Positions 36,595 to 44,677 of a DNA stretch of 64,000 nucleotides are shown here, one piece after another. A program made the position numbers and the translations under genes. The notes below the pieces were generated by a model that saw nothing but the letters and a program-made list of their open reading frames with translations, was not told where the DNA came from and ran no database searches. This DNA is from Pilimelia terevasa (GTDB taxonomy: Bacteria; Actinomycetota; Actinomycetes; Mycobacteriales; Micromonosporaceae): assembly GCF_014647915.1 (NCBI RefSeq), contig NZ_BMQC01000009.1:1-64000 (forward strand), given 5' to 3'. Position 1 is the first letter of the stretch, and every line of letters begins with the position of its first letter.

Positions 36595-37626
36595 TCAGCC
36601 GGCCGCGAACTGGGCGTCGGAGGTCAGCACCAGCCCGATCGTGACCTCGCCCTTGGCCAGGGCGGTCTTGACCCGCGGCCCGCCCGCGTCCAGCGCGCTG
36701 AACCGGCCCACCGTGAGCCCGTACGTCGTCGCCAGGCCCTGCTGGCAGAACGGGCGCTGCGGGCACTCCGCCGGCCCGCCCAGGACGGTGGCGGCGCCCG
36801 TGCACTTCGCGGCGAACTCCGACAGGGTCCGCACGCCGTACCGGTCGGCGAACGCCGCGGTGACGGCGAACGCGTTCTGGTCGGCCGCGGCCGACGGCCT
36901 GCCGAAGGCCAGCTTGACCCCGCCGCCCAGCGCGGTCAGGGCGGCCATGCTCCGGTCCAGGTCGCTGCTGGCCACCGGTGCGGCGGCAGGGCCGTTGACC
37001 TTCTTGTTGAGGAACTCCGCCAGGCTGCCCACGTACTCCGGCACCACCTGGATCTCCCCGCGCTCCAGCGCCGGCTCGTACAGTTCGCGGTTGCCGATCG
37101 CGCGCACCGTCGGCCGGAAGCCGGCGGCCGACAGCGCGATCCGGTACAGCTCGCCCAGGGTCTGGCTCTCCGGGAAGTTGGCGGCGCCGATGACGACGGG
37201 GCCGCTGCCGCCGCCGCGCACCGCGGCGGCCAGGCCGGCGGTCTCGGCGAAGCCGCGCGCCGCCCCGGCCACCGGGACGCGGTCGATTCCGACGGCCTTG
37301 TTGAGGGCGACCAGCTTCGGCGTGTCCAGCGCGGCCGAGACCGCGTCCAGCGCCGCGACCAGCGGCGGGGTGGCCGCCGGGGCGAAGATTGCCGGGACGA
37401 CGTTGTCGACCGTCTGGAGCCTGCGGTCGTCGGCCAGGATCACCAGCCGGTCGCCGGCCATCGGGGCGCAGCCGGCGCCGGTGCTGGCGCCGGGCGCCGC
37501 GGTGGTGCCGGACGAGCCGGGGTCGCCGCAGCCGGCCAGCGGTCCGGCGGCCAGTGCGAGGGCCAGGGCGAGGCGCGCCGGGAGCCGGCGGGCGGGGGCG
37601 GCCGGGCCGCGCGAGGACGTCCGCAT
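36595..37626 (-). CDS. Osmoprotectant/glycine-betaine-type ABC transporter substrate-binding lipoprotein
   Basis: A 343-residue protein with a lipoprotein signal (LALALAAGPLAGC, lipid-modified Cys near residue 33). The OpuAC/ProX-type fold is shown by VVIGAANFPESQTLGELYRIALSAAGFRPTVRAIGNRELYEPALERGEIQVVPEYVGSLAEFLNKK and a late GEVTIGLVLTSDAQF. It delivers a quaternary ammonium compound or similar solute to the two permeases encoded just upstream on the same strand. Solute identity is inferred from family only. Confidence 0.9.
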   Translation of the reverse strand: MRTSSRGPAAPARRLPARLALALALAAGPLAGCGDPGSSGTTAAPGASTGAGCAPMAGDRLVILADDRRLQTVDNVVPAIFAPAATPPLVAALDAVSAALDTPKLVALNKAVGIDRVPVAGAARGFAETAGLAAAVRGGGSGPVVIGAANFPESQTLGELYRIALSAAGFRPTVRAIGNRELYEPALERGEIQVVPEYVGSLAEFLNKKVNGPAAAPVASSDLDRSMAALTALGGGVKLAFGRPSAAADQNAFAVTAAFADRYGVRTLSEFAAKCTGAATVLGGPAECPQRPFCQQGLATTYGLTVGRFSALDAGGPRVKTALAKGEVTIGLVLTSDAQFAAG

Positions 37627-37680
37627 CCGCCGACGCTACCGCGCCGCGGGCACCCGCGCCGGCCGCGCCGCGCGGGACCG

Positions 37681-37770
37681 GGCGACCCGCGGACCGGGCC
37701 GCCCACAACTGGCGACCCGCGGACCGGGCCACCCACAACTGGCGACCCGCGGACCGGGCGACCCACAACC
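37681..37770. repeat. Three tandem 30-bp repeats
   Basis: The unit beginning GGCGACCCGCGGACCGGGC and ending CCCACAACT occurs exactly at 37681, 37711 and 37741 with one to three substitutions. It lies in the 173-base gap between the permease and binding-protein genes. Each unit contains CCCGCGGACCGGG, able to fold, so it may tune downstream expression. Confidence 0.9.
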
Positions 37771-37799
37771 GGAGCCCGGGGGACCGGCGCGCCGTCGTT

Positions 37800-38480
37800 T
37801 CAGGGCGCCGGCCGGCGGCGGTGCGGCGCGACCAGCCGCTGCGCCCCGGCGAGCCCGCCCTCCACCAGTAGGGCGAGGGCCGCCACGAGCAGGCCGCCGG
37901 CCAGGATCTGGCCGCCGCCCGCGGCGATCGTCAGACCGAAGCCGGCGCTGATGATCTGCCCGAGCCCGCCGCCGCCGACCAGCGCCGCCAGCGCGGTCGT
38001 CGCGACGATCTGGAGCGCCGCCGTGCGCAGCCCGCCGACCAGGTACGGGACCGCCAGCGGCAGCTCCACCCGGGCGAACACCTGCCAGCCGGACAGGCCC
38101 ATCCCCCGGGCGGCGTCGCGCACCTGCGGGTCCACCTCGCGGACGCCGGTGTACGCGTGGGCCAGCAGCGGCGGCACCCCGAAGACGGTCAGCGCCAGCA
38201 CCACCGCCGGCCGGCCGAACCCCAGGGGCGTCAGCGGCAGGATCGTCAGCAGCGCCAGGGTCGGTACCGCGAGCGTCACGTTCGAGGCCGTGACGAGCGC
38301 GCCGCCGCCCCGGTGCCGGTGGCCGAGCCACAGCCCCAGCGGCAGGCCGACCGCGCAGGCCAGCGCCGTCGCGGACCCGGCCAGCGCCAGGTGCTCGCCG
38401 AGCCGGGCGAGGATCCCGTCCGGATTGGTCCAGTTCAGCGGGTCGTTGAGCCAGCGGGCGGCCTGCTCCAGCGGGTTCAC
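37800..38480 (-). CDS. Osmoprotectant ABC transporter permease (OpuCB/ProW type), copy 2
   Basis: A 226-residue protein with about five membrane helices and the permease EAA loop DPQVRDAARGMGLSGWQVFARVELPLAVPYLVGGLR, followed by VATTALAALVGGGGLGQII. The GTG start at 38480 overlaps the stop of the preceding permease by four bases (GTGA), so the two are translationally coupled and probably form a heterodimeric channel. Confidence 0.92.
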   Translation of the reverse strand: MNPLEQAARWLNDPLNWTNPDGILARLGEHLALAGSATALACAVGLPLGLWLGHRHRGGGALVTASNVTLAVPTLALLTILPLTPLGFGRPAVVLALTVFGVPPLLAHAYTGVREVDPQVRDAARGMGLSGWQVFARVELPLAVPYLVGGLRTAALQIVATTALAALVGGGGLGQIISAGFGLTIAAGGGQILAGGLLVAALALLVEGGLAGAQRLVAPHRRRPAP

Positions 38481-39175
38481 CCGAGGCCCCCGGCGCGCCG
38501 TAGCCAGGGCGTGACCAGGTGGCCCAGGCCGGCCAGCAGCAGGTCCAGGACCAGCGCGAGCGCGACGCACAGCACGGTGCCGGTCATGATCTGGGCGCGG
38601 TAGAAGTTGTTGTCGAAGCCGCCGAGGATGAGCTGGCCGAGGCCGCCGTAGCCGACGAGGACGCCGACGGTGGTCAGCGCCACGGTGGACACGGTCGCCA
38701 GGCGCAGCCCGGTCATGATGCCCGGCAGGGCCAGCGGCAGCTCCACCCGCAGCAGCCGGGCCAGCCGGCCGTAGCCGAGCCCGCGGGCGGCGTCGCGCAC
38801 GTGCTCCGGGACCGCGCGCAGGCCCACGAGCGTGCCGCGGACCAGGACGAGCAGCGCGTAGATCACCAGGCCGACCAGCACCGTGCGCGGCCGGATGCCC
38901 AGGTACGGCCCGAGGAAGGCGAACAACGCCAGCGAGGGCACCGTGTACAGCACCCCGGCGAGTGCGAGAATCGGCCCGGTCAGCGGCCGGAACCAGTACG
39001 CGGCGACGGCCAGCGGCACCGCCACCACGGCCGCGACCAGCACCGCCGTCACGGTCAGGCCGACGTGCTCGCGCAGCGCCGCCAGGACCGCGTCGGCATT
39101 GTCCTGGGCGTACCGCCAGGAGAACCACGGGTTGTCCGGCGCGACCCGCGCCGCCCCGGCGACCGGAAGGGACAT
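38477..39175 (-). CDS. Osmoprotectant ABC transporter permease (OpuCD/ProW type), copy 1
   Basis: A 232-residue protein with five to six membrane helices and the EAA loop VPEHVRDAARGLGYGRLARLLRVELPLALPGIMTGLRL, followed by TTVGVLVGYGGLGQLI. It starts at ATG 39175, only three bases from the divergent ATPase start, without a visible ribosome-binding site (GGTCCACGTC precedes). Its promoter must therefore lie inside the ATPase gene, or the mRNA is leaderless. Confidence 0.9.
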   Translation of the reverse strand: MSLPVAGAARVAPDNPWFSWRYAQDNADAVLAALREHVGLTVTAVLVAAVVAVPLAVAAYWFRPLTGPILALAGVLYTVPSLALFAFLGPYLGIRPRTVLVGLVIYALLVLVRGTLVGLRAVPEHVRDAARGLGYGRLARLLRVELPLALPGIMTGLRLATVSTVALTTVGVLVGYGGLGQLILGGFDNNFYRAQIMTGTVLCVALALVLDLLLAGLGHLVTPWLRRAGGLG

Positions 39176-39178
39176 GAC

Positions 39179-40192
39179 GTGGACCGTACCGCGGACCCCG
39201 CCCCCACGCTCCGCCCCGCCGCGATCACGCTGGAGGGGCTGGCCAAGCGGTACGACGACGGGACCCAGGCGGTGACCGGGCTGTCCCTGGAGGTGCCGGC
39301 CGGCGAGCTGGTGGTGCTGATCGGCCCCTCGGGGTGCGGGAAGTCGACCGTCCTCCGCATGATCAACCGACTGGTCACGCCCACGGCGGGCCGGGTGCTG
39401 ATCGACGGCGCCGACACCGCCGAAGCCGACCCCGTCGCCCTGCGGCGGCGGATCGGCTACGTGATCCAGCACGTCGGGCTGTTCCCGCACCAGAGCGTGC
39501 GCGCCAACGTGGGCGCGGTACCCCGGCTGCTCGGCTGGCCCCGCTCCCGGATCCGGCGCCGCGCCGACGAGCTGCTGGAGCTGGTCGGCCTGGACCCGGC
39601 CACGCACGGGCGGCGGTACCCGCACGAGCTGTCCGGCGGCCAGCGGCAGCGGGTCGGGGTCGCGCGGGCGCTCGCCGCGGACCCGGTGGTCCTGCTGATG
39701 GACGAGCCGTTCTCCGCGGTCGACCCGGTCACCCGGGGCCGGCTGCGCGACGAGTTCCGCCGGCTCCAGGCCGAGGTGCGCAAGACGATCGTCCTGGTCA
39801 CCCACGACCTGGACGAGGCCGTCCGGCTCGGGGACCGCATCGCGGTGCTGTCGGCCGGCGGGCGGCTGGAGCAGTACGCCCGGCCCGCGGACCTGCTCGG
39901 CGCGCCGGGCACCGCGTTCGTGGCCGACTTCGTCGGGGCCGACCGCGGCGTCCGGCGCCTCGCGGTCACCCCGGTGGCCGCCGCGCTGCGCCCCGCGGCC
40001 GCGGACGGGTCACCCGCGCCCGGGGCGGCGGACCTGCCGGCGGTGCCGCTGGGCGCGTCGCTGTACGACGCGCTGAGCGCGATGCTCGCCGCCGACGCGC
40101 CCGCCGTGGCCGTCCGCGACGGCGACCGGACCGTCGGTACCGTCAGCCGCGCGGACCTGTTCGCCGCGGGCGCGGCCGGCGGCACCGCCTGA
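39179..40192 (+). CDS. Osmoprotectant ABC transporter ATP-binding protein (OpuCA/ProV type)
   Basis: A 337-residue protein starting at a GTG with GGAAGG 8 bases upstream. Walker A (GPSGCGKST), Q-loop (YVIQHVGLFPH), signature (LSGGQRQRVGVARAL), Walker B (VVLLMDEPFSAVD) and the H-loop (VTHDLDEA) are all intact. A C-terminal CBS-like segment (LGASLYDALSAMLAADAPAVAVRDGDRTVGTVSRADLF) is typical of ionic-strength-gated OpuA/OpuC ATPases, although only one CBS copy is evident. It is divergent from the permease genes it energises. Confidence 0.93.
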   Translation: MDRTADPAPTLRPAAITLEGLAKRYDDGTQAVTGLSLEVPAGELVVLIGPSGCGKSTVLRMINRLVTPTAGRVLIDGADTAEADPVALRRRIGYVIQHVGLFPHQSVRANVGAVPRLLGWPRSRIRRRADELLELVGLDPATHGRRYPHELSGGQRQRVGVARALAADPVVLLMDEPFSAVDPVTRGRLRDEFRRLQAEVRKTIVLVTHDLDEAVRLGDRIAVLSAGGRLEQYARPADLLGAPGTAFVADFVGADRGVRRLAVTPVAAALRPAAADGSPAPGAADLPAVPLGASLYDALSAMLAADAPAVAVRDGDRTVGTVSRADLFAAGAAGGTA

Positions 40193-40199
40193 CGCGGGC

Positions 40200-40226
40200 C
40201 GGCGCCCACCGGCGGCGCGGGCGCCG
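40200..40226. terminator. Hairpin between convergent genes
   Basis: CGGCGCCC (40200-40207) and GGGCGCCG (40219-40226) form an 8-bp stem in the 42-base gap between the ATPase gene and the convergent 201-residue protein gene. Confidence 0.4.
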
Positions 40227-40234
40227 ACGGCGGC

Positions 40235-40840
40235 TCAGCGCGGGGCGAGGTGCCAGGGCTCCGGCAGGTCGATGAACTGGTCGACCTTGGACAACTGGCC
40301 CATCTCCGCCATCATCTCGGTCGCCTCGGCCGGCGGCTCCTTGCGCTCGCCCTCGCGGGCCTGCGCCTCGGAGGCGAAGTAGATGACGTCGAGGGTGGCC
40401 CCGTCGTCGGTGTAGCCGTACACTGCGCCGAGCACGTCGGGCCGGAAGTCGCGCATCTGCTGCTCGGACTCGGCCATCAGCCGGTAGGCGCGCGCCGGGT
40501 CGGTGCTGGTGCCGCGCATGACCTGGACGAAGCCGGCCGCCGGGGTGGCGCCCTCGCCCACCGTCCCGCAGTGGGTGCAGTCGACGAACGTCGGCTCGCC
40601 CGCGAACGCCGCCGCCGTCCGGCTCCACCACTGGCCCTGCTCGGGGCGCTCGCTGTTGCGGCGCGCCGCCTCGGCGGAGTCGAACATGGCCGTCGCGACG
40701 AACGTGCCGTCCGCGGCGATGCCGGCGGTGCTGCCGAGCCAGCCCCCGGCGCCCGGCCCCAGCTCGGTCGCCCACCGCGCGAACGACTCCTTGAGGGCCG
40801 CGCGGTCCGCGGCCTTTCCCAGGATGAACTGGATGAACAT
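40235..40840 (-). CDS. Conserved hypothetical protein, dimeric alpha-beta barrel-like
   Basis: A 201-residue protein starting at ATG 40840 behind GGAGGTG. Two similar halves begin MFIQFILGKAADRAALKESFARWATEL and AAGFVQVMRGTSTDPARAYRLMAES. Each half has the strand-helix-strand pattern of ABM or EthD-like barrels, and the first includes VATAMFDSAEAARRNSERPEQ. A single CxxC (DCTHCG) lies in the linker. Such folds serve in monooxygenases, EthD or stress proteins. No catalytic residue can be assigned. Confidence 0.7.
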   Translation of the reverse strand: MFIQFILGKAADRAALKESFARWATELGPGAGGWLGSTAGIAADGTFVATAMFDSAEAARRNSERPEQGQWWSRTAAAFAGEPTFVDCTHCGTVGEGATPAAGFVQVMRGTSTDPARAYRLMAESEQQMRDFRPDVLGAVYGYTDDGATLDVIYFASEAQAREGERKEPPAEATEMMAEMGQLSKVDQFIDLPEPWHLAPR

Positions 40841-41001
40841 GGCACCTCCACGTCAGGATCGGCATCCGTAGCCAGCGCGGACACTACGCCGCCCCCGCCG
40901 GCCGCGCGGGCGAACGCGCGACTCTCCCACCGGGGCGCCGGCCGACCACTCCTACGAGGACACCGGCCCCGCGCGGCGCCGACCCAGCCCCGGCGGACCG
41001 G

Positions 41002-42744
41002 TCAGCCTGGGCGGGCGGGTGCCCGCGGGCGGGCGGTGGCGGCGGCGGCCGGCCCGGCCCGCTCCCAGATCGTCCCGCGGACGGCGGTCAGCGGCGGGTA
41101 GCCGCACGTCTCCAGGACGCGGTACCCCCACAGCGCCACGTTCGCGCCCGAGTACTGCGCGGAGATCTGCGCGAACGCGTCGCGGACCTGGGCGTGCCGG
41201 GCGTACCGGCAGTCGGTCCACGCGACCTGCACCAGTCCGATGTGCCGGTGGTACGGGGTGCTGGAGCCCTGGGTAGCGGTGGCGGGCAGCCACCACAGCG
41301 GGTGGGCCGTGAACGCGGCCAGCGCCCGCCGCCCGAACGCCGGGTCGAGCGCCAGGACGGAGCGGATCGTGTACGCGTTGTGCGAGTGGTCCTGCGGCCT
41401 CGTGCGCCCCGCCAGGTACGGCCAGGCGCCGGAGGCCGGAAGGTACAGCTCGGGGATCGTCCGCGTCACGGCCGCCACCCGGTCGGCGAGGCCCGGTACC
41501 TCCCACCCGGTCTCCCGGGCCACGTCGGCGAGAAAGCGGGCGCTGCCGAACGACACGTTCGGGACGCACACCCGGGCGTCCTCGGGCAGGGCGGAGTACC
41601 CGATGCACGCGCCGCCCGGCGTGCGGGTGGGCGCGGCCGGCGCCCGCAGCAGCGCGTCCACCGGCTCGCGCAGGTACCGGTCCGGCAGCTCGCCGGCCAG
41701 CCACGCGCGCAGCAGCAGCGGGCCGGCGACGTTGGCGATGGTGTAGCTGTACGTGGTGTCGGCGGGGTTGGTGGAGCCGTCGCCGAACGCGTCCCAGGCC
41801 CGCCCGATGCCGTACCCGCCGTCGGGGGTGCGCAGCGCCAGCAGCCGGTCGCGCAGGTCGCGGGCCCGCGCGTTGCGCCAGCCGGCGCCGCCGGTGTGCA
41901 GCTCCAGCCACATGGCCACCTGGCCGATCCCGGTGAGGACGGGCGCACCGGCGGCGGCGAGGTCCCGGGCGAGCTGGCTGTCGGTGCGCTCCTCCCACTC
42001 GGCGCGCGCGGCCTCCGCGCTGACCGCGACCGCGTCGTGCACCGGGCGCCGCTCGGTGTTGCCGGTGGCGAGCAGCGTCGCGGCCGGGGCGGTGACCGCC
42101 ACCCGGAGGCGGGCGACGGCCACCTGCATGGGCAGGACGGCGCAGGCGACCGTCAGCCGGTGCGTGCCGGGCAGGGCGAGCGTCCGGGTCGGACAGCGGT
42201 GCACCCCGCTCCCGCCGACCCCCACCGTCAGCCGGGTGCCGGCGCGCAGCAGGGGGGCGTCCACGGTCAGGCGCAGGGTGGCGCCCGTCCGCCAGCGCAG
42301 CGTCGCCGGTACCGCGATCGTCGTGGTCACCGGGGTGCGAACGGTGCGGCGCACGGCGCTGCCGGCGTACCGCCGGTCGCCCACGGTGGCCGCCGCCTGG
42401 GCGAACAGCGTGGCGCCGGGGGTCACCCGCAGCCGGCAGCTCAGTGTGGCCCGCAGGCGCGCGGCGGCGACCCGCGCGGGCGCGCAGCCGGTGTGGCCGG
42501 TGCCGCGCAGGCCCAGCGACACGGTGCGGGCGGCGGCGGGCAGCCCGGTGACGGTGACCGTCACCGGGTAGCTGCGGCCGACGACCAGCGTGGTGGGCAG
42601 GGCGGTGAGGGTGACCCGGGGCGTGCCGGCGGCCGCGGCGGCGGCCGGCACCGCGGCGCCGCCCGCGGCGGTCGCCGCCGCCACCGCGGCCAGCGTCGCG
42701 GCGAGCCGTCGACCGATGAACGCGAATGTGATTCGCATCGCCAT
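41002..42744 (-). CDS. Large secreted protein of unknown function
   Basis: A 580-residue protein with a signal peptide (residues 1-38). Residues 40-240 are two Ig/Big-like beta modules (TPRVTLTALPTTLVVGRSYPVTVTVTGLPAAARTVSLGL and a second copy). They have single Cys pairs and a long Thr/Arg-rich character. Residues 250-570 are helical with Trp/Tyr-rich loops (GQVAMWLELHTGGAGW, GYGIGRAWDAFGDGS, SHNAYTIRSVLALDPAF). Their repeats suggest an alpha/alpha toroid, as in prenyltransferase-like or glycan-lyase-like proteins. No catalytic motif could be named. Confidence 0.75.
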   Translation of the reverse strand: MAMRITFAFIGRRLAATLAAVAAATAAGGAAVPAAAAAAGTPRVTLTALPTTLVVGRSYPVTVTVTGLPAAARTVSLGLRGTGHTGCAPARVAAARLRATLSCRLRVTPGATLFAQAAATVGDRRYAGSAVRRTVRTPVTTTIAVPATLRWRTGATLRLTVDAPLLRAGTRLTVGVGGSGVHRCPTRTLALPGTHRLTVACAVLPMQVAVARLRVAVTAPAATLLATGNTERRPVHDAVAVSAEAARAEWEERTDSQLARDLAAAGAPVLTGIGQVAMWLELHTGGAGWRNARARDLRDRLLALRTPDGGYGIGRAWDAFGDGSTNPADTTYSYTIANVAGPLLLRAWLAGELPDRYLREPVDALLRAPAAPTRTPGGACIGYSALPEDARVCVPNVSFGSARFLADVARETGWEVPGLADRVAAVTRTIPELYLPASGAWPYLAGRTRPQDHSHNAYTIRSVLALDPAFGRRALAAFTAHPLWWLPATATQGSSTPYHRHIGLVQVAWTDCRYARHAQVRDAFAQISAQYSGANVALWGYRVLETCGYPPLTAVRGTIWERAGPAAAATARPRAPARPG

Positions 42745-42905
42745 ACGATCGACGGCGCGCCCGCCGCTGTCTGTCGGCCGGGCCGGGGCGTTCCGCCGCC
42801 CGCGGCCCCAATACCGCGCCGAACAGCCCGCCGGCGGCTCGACCCTGGGACCGAACTACCGCATCACGACCATTTCGCCGGCACCGCCGAGTGGGTCGGC
42901 CGAGG

Positions 42906-44420
42906 TCAGCCGAGGGCCGCGATCGCCGCCCTCAGGTTGGGCAGCGGGCCGATGTTGTTGCTGCCGGTACCGCCGACCTGCGGCGTCCCGGTGCGCTTGA
43001 GCAGGTCGCGGACCTCGGTCGGCCGCAGCGTCCGGCCGCGCTCCCGGGCGACGCTGGACAGCGCGGCCGCGGCCCCGCTGACGATCGGCGACGCGCTGGA
43101 GGTACCGGAGAACCGCGCCGTGTACTGGCTGGTCACCGCACCGCCCTGGAGGTTGCCGTACCCGGCCGTCACGACGCACTCGCCCCAGCCCTGCAGGTCC
43201 ACCCGGGCGCCGTGGGTGGAGAAGCCGAGCCGCTCGCGCGGCTTGCCGCACTTCTGGCCCGCGCCCGCGCCGCCGGCACCCACGATGATCGCCCCCGAGT
43301 CGGGCTTGCCGCGCGGGAACGGGCTGCCGTTGCAGGCCGCGTCCAGGCTGACGCCGCCGTTGCCGGCGGCCTGCACGACGATGACCCCCGAGGACGTCGC
43401 CGCGACGATGGCGTCGTACACCGCCGGGCTCCACTCGACCGCCACGTACTGGTTGGCACAGCCGTTCATCTGCTGCTCCAACTGCATGACGTCGCCGGGC
43501 CGCAGCGCCCGGGTCGCGGTGACGATCGCCGCGGCGAGGTCCAGCCCGCGTTCGTTGATCGCGTTGGTGAGCTGCGCCTGGGCGTCGGGGACCAGGCCGG
43601 TGACCCCGAAGGCGTTGGCGTCGGCGATCAGCTCGCCCATCGCCGCCGTACCGTGGTTGGGGTCGGACATCTTCGGCGTGCCGTTGGGCACCAGCGCCCC
43701 GGGGCGGGCCAGCTTGGTGAGGTCCTCGTGGTCCATCGTCCAGCCGTACTCGATGTCGTGCACGCGCACATTGCGGCCGGTCCCGCCCGGGACGGTGGCC
43801 GCGTAGTCGGCGTCGATGCCGTCGCCCGCGTTGCGGTACCGCTGGGTCGGCACGAAGTCCGGGGTGGGGCGGGCCGCCGCGCCGGGCGCCGCGACCGGCG
43901 CGGCCGGCAGCGGCGTCGGCAGCGGCTCGGCCACCGCGATCTCGACCTGCGGGAGCGCGTTCAGCGCGTCCAGCACGGCGGCGGGGTCGGCGCCCGGGGA
44001 CAGCTCCGCGCGGTACCACAGGTTGAGGTCGGCCTGCCGGCGGCCGGAGCGCTGCGCGGCCGTCGCGGTCAGGTCGGCCAGGTCCTGCTCGGACTGCCGG
44101 AACAGGCGCTCCACCGCGCGGGTGGACCGGCCCACCACCGCGCGGACGGCGCCGAGGTCGGCCCCCGGCGCGGTCAGCCGGCCGGCGCGCAGCCGCACGT
44201 CGGTGCCCTCGGCGAACTTGACGTGCAGGTGGCTGCGGCTGTCGCCGGTGTGCAGCACCGTGCGGGCGGGCTTGTCGAACGGCCGGTACACCGCGCCGGG
44301 CGCCGCGCCGGCCGGTGCCGCCCCCGGCAGGACCGCGGTCGGCGCCAGCACGGCGAGGACGGCGAGGAGGGCGAGGCGGCGGGTGCGGCGCGCCTCGCGG
44401 CGGCGGAAGTCGCGGGTCAT
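42906..44420 (-). CDS. Secreted subtilisin-family (S8) serine peptidase
   Basis: A 504-residue protein starting at ATG 44420, placed 6 bases after GGAGGA; ATG 44426 abuts that site. It has a signal peptide (1-40) and a propeptide region (40-185), then the catalytic domain: Asp222 in VHDIEYGW, where DIE replaces the usual DTG, His256 in NHGTAAMGE, oxyanion Asn353 in AAGNGG and Ser441 in SGTSSASPIVSG. The triad is complete. It acts outside the cell. It is encoded between the unknown secreted protein and the chemoreceptor, all on the minus strand. Confidence 0.93.
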   Translation of the reverse strand: MTRDFRRREARRTRRLALLAVLAVLAPTAVLPGAAPAGAAPGAVYRPFDKPARTVLHTGDSRSHLHVKFAEGTDVRLRAGRLTAPGADLGAVRAVVGRSTRAVERLFRQSEQDLADLTATAAQRSGRRQADLNLWYRAELSPGADPAAVLDALNALPQVEIAVAEPLPTPLPAAPVAAPGAAARPTPDFVPTQRYRNAGDGIDADYAATVPGGTGRNVRVHDIEYGWTMDHEDLTKLARPGALVPNGTPKMSDPNHGTAAMGELIADANAFGVTGLVPDAQAQLTNAINERGLDLAAAIVTATRALRPGDVMQLEQQMNGCANQYVAVEWSPAVYDAIVAATSSGVIVVQAAGNGGVSLDAACNGSPFPRGKPDSGAIIVGAGGAGAGQKCGKPRERLGFSTHGARVDLQGWGECVVTAGYGNLQGGAVTSQYTARFSGTSSASPIVSGAAAALSSVARERGRTLRPTEVRDLLKRTGTPQVGGTGSNNIGPLPNLRAAIAALG

Positions 44421-44677
44421 GTCCATTCCTCCAGGGATCGGATCGACCGCGTCCGGGGGTGGCGGGACGCGGCCCGCGGACGGCGACGGCCGGACAGGCA
44501 CGCCGACCCGGGCGACCCCGCCCCGGGCGTCGACCCACAGCGTGGTCGGCATGCGGGCGCGGGGCGCTGCCAGCGCGGCGTCGCCGATCCGGCGGTGCTC
44601 GTAGGTTAGACCGACATCGATGTCTGCCGGAGGCTCAGATATTCACAGACATACATATGCCGGAGCGCCGGGCCGGC

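Noticed and set aside
37681-37770. Tandem 30-bp repeats as a possible CRISPR array
   Set aside because: The units are directly adjacent with no spacers and no cas genes are present.
44613-44650. Paired GACAT...GCCGGAG motifs and a 12-bp palindrome upstream of the subtilase gene
   Set aside because: The similarity between the two copies is partial and the palindrome alone is short; no promoter lines up with it, so no regulatory feature is called.
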